A stretch of DNA of 11,236 nucleotides from contig JAMOVZ010000162.1 of assembly GCA_027061865.1 (NCBI GenBank), positions 1 through 11,236 of the forward strand. The letters are read 5' to 3'. The stretch comes from Desulfobacterales bacterium. Lineage in GTDB: Bacteria > Desulfobacterota > DSM-4660 > Desulfatiglandales > Desulfatiglandaceae. Every line of letters starts with the position of its first letter. Within the stretch, counting starts at the first letter, position 1. A program made the translations under genes and the position numbers. Under the pieces are notes generated by a model that saw only the letters and a list, made by a program, of their open reading frames with translations, searched no databases and had not been told where the DNA came from. Below, piece after piece: positions 6,935-11,236 of this stretch.

Positions 6935-7525
6935 GTGAAGGAAACTATTCCACAATCCACGTTTGCAAAGCAAATTATTGCTAAAAACACCAGTGTCTTC
7001 CCGGAATTTAGGGCTTGGAAGTTTCTCCCTGGGATGCTTTTTCAGAGCATGGAAAAGTGGTGGGGAAACGGCGGCACGCGCCTCCGCCCCCATGAAGGGC
7101 TGGATTTATGCCTCTACTTGGAGCACTCTGGAAATGCCAGGCACCTGCCCACAGAGACTCAAATACCAGCCCTCTACGACGGCACAATTGTATCAATTAT
7201 TCGTGATTTTATGGGCCTTTCCATATTTGTAGGGTCACAATTCAAAGAAGGCCAGGCATTGGTTTGGGCCTTCGGCCATATGGCCCCCCATGAAAGGCTC
7301 TCTGAAGGGCTGAAGATAAGCATGGGTGAACTGCTGGGCACCTTGGCCGCAAACACAAAAAAGGGCGGGCCTCCTTCCCACCTCCACATCTCCATGGGAT
7401 GGCTCAAAACCGGAAATCCCCCCACCAGGGCTGACTGGGATCTTATGGTGGATAGCTCTGTTATTAGCTTGCTGGATCCCCTCCAAGTGCTTGGGCTGAA
7501 AAGCCCACTTGTAGAAAGACCCTAG
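6935..7525 (+). CDS. M23/LytM-like (peptidoglycan endopeptidase-fold) protein without a visible signal peptide
   Basis: The 196-residue protein carries the zinc-site pattern of M23 metallopeptidases: HEGLD (His53, Asp57) and SHLHISMGW (His149, His151), with an FGHM strand (His115) between them where family members have a Y.HL motif. The intervening sequence (PALYDGTIVSI, then GLKISMGELLGTL) follows the usual beta-sheet order of the fold. M23 enzymes normally cut peptide cross-bridges in the cell wall outside the cytoplasm, yet the first 30 residues (start MKETIPQSTFAK) have no hydrophobic signal segment and the upstream open frame offers no better start. The GTG at 6935 has only a weak GAG-type site, so the start is uncertain. 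The stop overlaps that of the convergent MFS gene. It could be cytoplasmic, exported by another route, or a mis-started secreted protein. Fold assignment is good; substrate is unknown. Confidence 0.75.
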   Translation: MKETIPQSTFAKQIIAKNTSVFPEFRAWKFLPGMLFQSMEKWWGNGGTRLRPHEGLDLCLYLEHSGNARHLPTETQIPALYDGTIVSIIRDFMGLSIFVGSQFKEGQALVWAFGHMAPHERLSEGLKISMGELLGTLAANTKKGGPPSHLHISMGWLKTGNPPTRADWDLMVDSSVISLLDPLQVLGLKSPLVERP

Positions 7526-8730
7526 TGCATGGTTTGGGATTCTCTCCACCCCTTTGCAGTGACTAGGAGGAAGATAAAGCCTGCCAAGGCAAGAAGCCCT
7601 GTAAGGCCGAAAAGGGCATCGAGCCCCAAGGCGTGGGAGATTATGCCGGACACAAGCCCTCCTGTAATAAACCCTGTGTCATAAACAGCAGTGAATATGG
7701 CCATGATGGCTGGTTTTTCCTCCTGGCCCCCATGATCAGCAGCCAAGGCATTTAGGGTAGGGAAAAGGAGGCCCATGGCAGATCCAAAAGAGAGAGCCGG
7801 AATAAGGAAAAGATTAGAGCCTATAAACGGGGGAATAAGCCCTACCCCTAGCGCCAGCCATGGGTAAGAAGCTCTGAGCACCGAGAACTTCCCTATCCTC
7901 TCTATAACTCTGCCGGCACTTAAGAGAATGAAAATCGCCAAGGCAAAAGAGACAAAGAAGAACCTCCCGCTCTCAGCCCCTTTTGCTTTGGCCGCCAAGG
8001 CCACGAAATTGGCCACAGTGGACTGGCTGTGGGAAAAGATCAGGGTGACAACCAATAGGTAAATGAATGCCCTGCTCCTCTTAAGCAGAAAGACATATCG
8101 CACGGGCGGGCGGGTTTGGCTGGAGTCAATGTGCGTTTGTTTTTTAGGCAATATGGCTATTGCAAAAAGAGAAATTAAACACGAAAGGGCTGCGGCCACA
8201 AATACCAGGTGAAACCCCCCTCTGTGAACCAGGATTTCCCCAAGAGGTGGGGCCAAGGCCACCGCGGCCATGAGGGAGGCCCCCACTACTCCAAAGGCCT
8301 CGGCACGTCTTTCCGGGGTAACCTGGCGTGCCACCAGGGAAAAGCCGCCAGATACAAAGGCAGAAAACCCTATTCCGTGAACAATCCTTATGCCCAAGAG
8401 GAGGGGCCCGTAGCCCTTGACCCAAACGTAAGAGATGGAGGCAAGCATCATCAGGACTACTCCCCACAAGATGGTCCACCTCTCACCGTTCCAGGCAACA
8501 AGGTATCCCATCAAAGGTCTTGAAAGCACAGTGGCCAGAGAAAAAATAGCCATGACCCAGCCGATCAAGGTCTTGCTGGTGCCCAAGGCATCCAGTGCCA
8601 CGGGATAGAGATAAAAGAATGATACATTTGAGAATACCAGGAAAAAGGAAACTGAAAGGGCCATAAACCAAGGGGCGAGGAGACCCTGATTTCCCCCATT
8701 GACCGAAGGGCCGTTGTTTTTGGATGCCAT
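7522..8730 (-). CDS. MFS (major facilitator superfamily) transporter
   Basis: A 402-residue, 12-helix secondary transporter of the inner membrane. Helices are spread evenly, with a central hydrophilic loop (about residues 200-215, KKQTHIDSSQTRPP) between the two six-helix halves. The loop between helices 2 and 3 carries a weakened motif A: GYLVAWNGERW, where the usual Asp is Ala and the following Arg is Trp. An RIVHGIGFSAFVSGG segment in helix 4 and VVGASLMAAVALAPPLG in helix 5 resemble drug/metabolite exporter branches, but the substrate cannot be assigned. The ATG at 8730 has AAAGG about 13 nt upstream and lies 15 nt after the zinc-ribbon gene stop, indicating co-transcription. Its stop codon shares the palindrome CTAG with the convergent M23-like gene. 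Confidence 0.9.
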   Translation of the reverse strand: MASKNNGPSVNGGNQGLLAPWFMALSVSFFLVFSNVSFFYLYPVALDALGTSKTLIGWVMAIFSLATVLSRPLMGYLVAWNGERWTILWGVVLMMLASISYVWVKGYGPLLLGIRIVHGIGFSAFVSGGFSLVARQVTPERRAEAFGVVGASLMAAVALAPPLGEILVHRGGFHLVFVAAALSCLISLFAIAILPKKQTHIDSSQTRPPVRYVFLLKRSRAFIYLLVVTLIFSHSQSTVANFVALAAKAKGAESGRFFFVSFALAIFILLSAGRVIERIGKFSVLRASYPWLALGVGLIPPFIGSNLFLIPALSFGSAMGLLFPTLNALAADHGGQEEKPAIMAIFTAVYDTGFITGGLVSGIISHALGLDALFGLTGLLALAGFIFLLVTAKGWRESQTMH

Positions 8731-8745
8731 CGAAATGCTACACCT

Positions 8746-9072
8746 TTAAAGCCTCTGACCGCAGTAAGGGCAAAAACGGAAATCTGCCTGAACCTTGCTC
8801 CCGCACGAGGGGCAGATGGGCTCCCGGCCCGTTTTCATCCTTGAAGGCACCGCTTCCCTTTCTGAGGCCATATCAGATGAGACCGGGCCGCAAAGGTCAC
8901 AGACCAGCACGGGCTCACCCTTTTTCACCCTAAAGATGGGTATAAAAAATACTGAAAAGTAATGGTCAATCCGCTTCAGCCTGGCCCTGTACAGTCCACA
9001 GACCGGACACATCTTTGGCGTGTCATCCAGTACCTTTGTTTTGGGCTGGATTCCAGCTATAAAGAAAAACAT
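8746..9072 (-). CDS. Small double zinc-ribbon protein
   Basis: A 108-residue protein with two Cys4 zinc ribbons. The first uses CPVCG (from residue 22) and CDLCG (from residue 58), separated by a hydrophobic stretch HYFSVFFIPIFRVKKGE. The second, at the C-terminus, uses CPSCG and CPYCG in the typical short 'CPxCG...FRFCPYCG' form. The N-terminus MFFFIAGIQPK followed by the Cys pair and the FFIP segment resembles the zinc_ribbon_15-type small proteins (recognised from memory of the family). Such proteins are of unknown role; zinc binding is the only secure prediction. The ATG has AAGG 9 nt upstream. It precedes the MFS gene by 15 nt, so both are probably on one transcript starting in the 9073-9244 divergent gap. 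Confidence 0.85.
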   Translation of the reverse strand: MFFFIAGIQPKTKVLDDTPKMCPVCGLYRARLKRIDHYFSVFFIPIFRVKKGEPVLVCDLCGPVSSDMASEREAVPSRMKTGREPICPSCGSKVQADFRFCPYCGQRL

Positions 9073-9149
9073 CTGGGATCACCTTCCTCATCAGAAAACA
9101 CCCATCAATATAAGGGCCGGGGCCAAAGGTATCAAGGGGTCAGGATATT

Positions 9150-9186
9150 TTATGGGCAATCTTGCTTCCGCCCGTAACTTTTTTTT
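9150..9186 (+). terminator. Terminator-like hairpin with T8 tract upstream of the deacetylase gene
   Basis: TTATGGGC (9150-9157) can pair with GCCCGTAA (9170-9177) through 8 pairs including one G-U, around a 12-nt loop, and is followed by a tract of eight Ts (9179-9186). There is no plus-strand gene upstream for it to terminate, so it may be an attenuator in the leader of the deacetylase gene or a block to antisense transcription from the divergent region. The stem has only four G-C pairs, so it may be weak. The rest of the 9073-9244 gap holds the divergent start regions; no clear promoter boxes were seen. Confidence 0.35.
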
Positions 9187-9244
9187 GATAAAAGAAAAAA
9201 TTAAAAAACGGAATCCAGAAACACACGCTTGAAAGGGGGGCCAT

Positions 9245-10297
9245 ATGAAACGGACTGGAGTCGTTAAGGATGAGCGATACATGAACCATGACCCAGGCGC
9301 TTACCACCCTGAAAGCCCAAGGCGCCTGGAGGTCATCTATCAGATGCTTGAGGAAGATGACATGAAAGGCCTCTTGGCAGAAATAACCCCTGAGCCTGCT
9401 CCAGAGGAACACCTCCTGTGGGTTCACACAGAGTCCTTGGTCAAAATTGTCAAGAGCACAGCGGGAAAACCTTCCTATTCCTTGGACCCTGACACCTCCA
9501 CGTCTCCAGGCTCTTATGAGGCAGCCCTTTTGGCGGTGGGAGGAGTTTGCAAGGCCATTTCACTGGTAATGAATGGAGACCTTGACAATGCCTTCGCACT
9601 AATAAGGCCGCCAGGGCATCACGCCGAGAGGGCAAGGGCCATGGGATTCTGCCTCTTCAACAATGTTGCAATTGGGGCAAGGTATGCCCAAAAGCAATGC
9701 GGGGTTGAGCGCATCCTGATAATCGATTGGGACCTCCACCACGGAAATGGAACCCAGCACATATTCGAAGACGACCCCACAGTGCTCTACTTTTCCACCC
9801 ACCAATATCCTTATTATCCTGGAAGCGGCTCTTTCCAGGAGGTGGGAACGGGCAAAGGGGAAGGCTACACAGTAAATGTGCCTCTTTCCGCAGGTTACGG
9901 GGATGGAGAATATGTGGCAATATACCAAAACATCCTCAGGCCCATAGGGCTGGAGTTCAAGCCCGACCTCGTGCTGGTCTCGGCAGGATTTGATATCTAC
10001 AAAGGTGATCCTTTGGGTGGAATGGAGGTGACAGCACAAGGTTTTGGGGCCCTTGCCCGCTCCATCTTGGATATGGCCCAAGAGGCTTGTGAAGGGAAGG
10101 TGGTCTTATGTCTTGAGGGGGGGTATAATCTTCAAGGCTTAAGGGAAGGTGTGCGGGCCGTACTTCGCGATATGGCCGATGCCGAGCATTCTGATTTGGG
10201 CCATGTCATACAAAAAATGAACAAGAGGGCAGTTGACAACATAATAGAGGCCAGCAGGAAGGTTCACGGCAAGTATTGGAGTTCCCTTGGCAATTAG
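9245..10297 (+). CDS. Histone-deacetylase-superfamily (AcuC/acetylpolyamine amidohydrolase-like) deacetylase
   Basis: Cytoplasmic zinc-dependent amidohydrolase of the arginase/deacetylase fold, expected to remove acetyl (or similar acyl) groups from lysines or polyamines. All catalytic landmarks of the family are present: RPPGHHAE with the His125-His126 pair, DWDLHHGNGT with zinc ligands Asp163 and His165, SAGFD with the third ligand Asp250, and EGGYN with the transition-state Tyr294. GFCLFNNVAI is another family block. At 350 aa it is the length of a single-domain bacterial member. The ATG follows AAAGGGGGG by a few bases. A GNAT acetyltransferase gene starts about 36 nt after its stop in the same direction, reminiscent of acuA/acuC in Bacillus, where such enzymes act on acetyl-CoA synthetase. 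No acetyl-CoA synthetase gene is visible here, so the substrate is open. Confidence 0.94.
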   Translation: MKRTGVVKDERYMNHDPGAYHPESPRRLEVIYQMLEEDDMKGLLAEITPEPAPEEHLLWVHTESLVKIVKSTAGKPSYSLDPDTSTSPGSYEAALLAVGGVCKAISLVMNGDLDNAFALIRPPGHHAERARAMGFCLFNNVAIGARYAQKQCGVERILIIDWDLHHGNGTQHIFEDDPTVLYFSTHQYPYYPGSGSFQEVGTGKGEGYTVNVPLSAGYGDGEYVAIYQNILRPIGLEFKPDLVLVSAGFDIYKGDPLGGMEVTAQGFGALARSILDMAQEACEGKVVLCLEGGYNLQGLREGVRAVLRDMADAEHSDLGHVIQKMNKRAVDNIIEASRKVHGKYWSSLGN

Positions 10298-10333
10298 GCG
10301 CCAGGGCGTGAGCGGCTTGTTGAGGGGTCTGTG

Positions 10334-10954
10334 GTGTCAAGGCGGGGTAGGTTTGGAAAATATGGTGATTTCAAGCGAAAAAGCCTGTTGAGGGCTCAGC
10401 GCTCACTTCCGCCCAAAGATACCAAGATCAAAACGGCAAAGGGTCAAAGCCCCCTTCCAAAGACACGATACCAGCCCTTGCCCCCCCAGTTCTCTGTAAG
10501 AGAAGCCCACATGGGCGACATGCCATTCATCCGCTCCCTTTCGCTGAAGGCATTCCAGCAATACGGCCCCTATGAGGAGAGCATCCCGGCCTGGCAGGCC
10601 TATCCCAGCACTATTACCTTCATGGCAGCTAGAGGGATTGAGCCTGTAGGATTCGCCATGATCGGCCCTTCCTTTGAAAAGGATTCTGGGGTTTCCGAAC
10701 TCCTTGCCATTTCAGTGGCTGAACCCTGGCGGAGGCGCTCCGTGGGAACCATGTTGCTGAAGGCCGCAGAAAAAAGGGCAACAACCTTGGGGATGAAGCG
10801 TATGGTACTCCATACGGCAGTGGAAAATCTGGCAGCCATGGGTCTGTTCAGGAAGATGGGCTACAGAGAAGTGAAAATTAAGAAAGGCTTTTATCCTGCC
10901 GGCCAAGATGCAGTGATGATGATTAAGGAATTATATCCCCCAGTTAACCCATGA
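10334..10954 (+). CDS. GNAT-family N-acetyltransferase with a basic N-terminal extension
   Basis: Predicted acetyl-CoA-dependent acetyltransferase, 206 aa. The GNAT domain begins near residue 54 (FSVREAHMGDMPFIRSL). Motif A is recognisable as LLAISVAEPWRRRSVGTMLL, but in the acetyl-CoA loop pattern R-x-x-G-x-G the first Gly is Ser (RRRSVG). Motif B is ENLAAMGLFRKMGYREV, and the end (GFYPAGQDAVMMIKEL) resembles RimI-like enzymes. The first ~53 residues are Arg/Lys/Pro-rich, low in hydrophobics and probably disordered. The second of two tandem GTG codons (10334) is chosen because GAGGGG is 6 nt upstream; the first (10331) would leave only 3 nt. It probably forms an operon with the deacetylase gene. 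Target protein or metabolite unknown. Confidence 0.87.
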   Translation: MSRRGRFGKYGDFKRKSLLRAQRSLPPKDTKIKTAKGQSPLPKTRYQPLPPQFSVREAHMGDMPFIRSLSLKAFQQYGPYEESIPAWQAYPSTITFMAARGIEPVGFAMIGPSFEKDSGVSELLAISVAEPWRRRSVGTMLLKAAEKRATTLGMKRMVLHTAVENLAAMGLFRKMGYREVKIKKGFYPAGQDAVMMIKELYPPVNP

Positions 10955-10963
10955 ATCCTCCCT

Positions 10964-11236
10964 TTAAGCCTGCACCACCTCCAGCTCGAGCTTCTTACTA
11001 AGTCCCTGGATATCCGGGGACAACTTAGCCTTTGTTAGCACAACGATCATGTCAAAGGGTTGCTGCTCTTCTCCGCTCTCAGTGCTGTATGTAAGAAGTA
11101 GCTGTTGATCCTTTTTGGTCTCCACTTTGATGGGCCTGCCTTCCACAAGGTTCAGGCCTTCCACCTCTTGGGCCTGAGCAAGGTAATCCTTTTTGAACGT
11201 CTCAGAAAGGGGAGAGATAAGCTCCACCTCGAGGCC
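10964..11236 (-). CDS. C-terminal end of a probable HdrA-like/FAD-dependent oxidoreductase, 5' end outside window
   Basis: The frame is open to the window edge (the GTG at 11227 is internal), giving the last 90 residues of a larger protein. The pattern, an aromatic/Lys-rich helix (ETFKKDYLAQAQ), a strand around LVEGRPIKVE, a polar turn with a TESGEEQQ loop, then PFDMIVVLTKAKLSPD, resembles the nucleotide-binding region of HdrA/QmoA-type flavoproteins, where similar text reads 'TGE..E..FDLVVLS.GL.P'. Those proteins usually continue well past this point, whereas this one stops about 20 residues later at LELEVVQA, so it is either a short variant or truncated. The stop is 9 nt from the convergent GNAT stop. 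The assignment rests on pattern resemblance only; another pyridine nucleotide-disulfide-type oxidoreductase is possible. Confidence 0.45.
   Translation of the reverse strand, partial: GLEVELISPLSETFKKDYLAQAQEVEGLNLVEGRPIKVETKKDQQLLLTYSTESGEEQQPFDMIVVLTKAKLSPDIQGLSKKLELEVVQA

Noticed and set aside
9162..9190. TTGCTT and TTGATA as -35/-10 boxes for the deacetylase gene
   Set aside because: Spacing is 17 nt but the -10 match is poor and the boxes overlap the hairpin/T-tract, so the assignment is not supportable.
9599..10081. Minus-strand 160-residue open frame opposite the deacetylase
   Set aside because: The plus strand carries all deacetylase catalytic motifs; the antisense frame shows no family pattern.

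Overview
The window looks like chromosomal DNA from an anaerobic or respiratory Gram-negative bacterium. An RND pump paired with a TolC-like outer-membrane protein implies two membranes. A dodecaheme cytochrome c encoded with a Rieske protein and a cytochrome b, and a fragment resembling the HdrA family of FAD-dependent oxidoreductases, suggest a Desulfobacterota-like (former Deltaproteobacteria) or similar respiratory lineage. That assignment is inference from gene content; there is no rRNA or other marker to confirm it. No tRNA, rRNA, CRISPR array, transposase or phage gene was seen.

Layout. (1) 1-2551, plus strand: the 3' part of an RND permease gene, then a complete TolC-type gene 22 nt downstream; together they are the end of a tripartite efflux operon. 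(2) 2588-5794, minus strand: a tightly overlapping three-gene operon, in transcription order Rieske protein, short single-chain cytochrome b, and a membrane-anchored cytochrome with 12 predicted hemes. This is the most interesting part of the window: a cytochrome bc-type quinol-oxidising complex with no cytochrome c1, in which the multiheme protein probably takes electrons from the Rieske protein. (3) 5915-6721, minus strand: an MscS-type mechanosensitive channel, with a strong hairpin just after its stop and a long imperfect inverted repeat in its leader. (4) 6935-7525, plus strand: an M23/LytM-like protein with intact zinc ligands but no visible signal peptide. It converges on and overlaps the next operon. 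(5) 7522-9072, minus strand: a small double zinc-ribbon protein gene followed by an MFS transporter. (6) 9245-10954, plus strand: a histone-deacetylase-fold deacetylase followed by a GNAT acetyltransferase, a possible acetylation/deacetylation pair; a terminator-like hairpin plus T-run sits in the leader. (7) 10964-11236, minus strand: the C-terminal end of a probable HdrA-like oxidoreductase, cut by the window edge.

How the parts fit. The bc-type operon would take electrons from (mena)quinol, pass one branch through the 2Fe-2S centre to the periplasmic multiheme wire, and recycle the other through the two b hemes. The efflux, mechanosensitive, MFS and acetylation genes are housekeeping or stress functions with no clear link to it. 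All gaps between genes are shorter than 300 bases.
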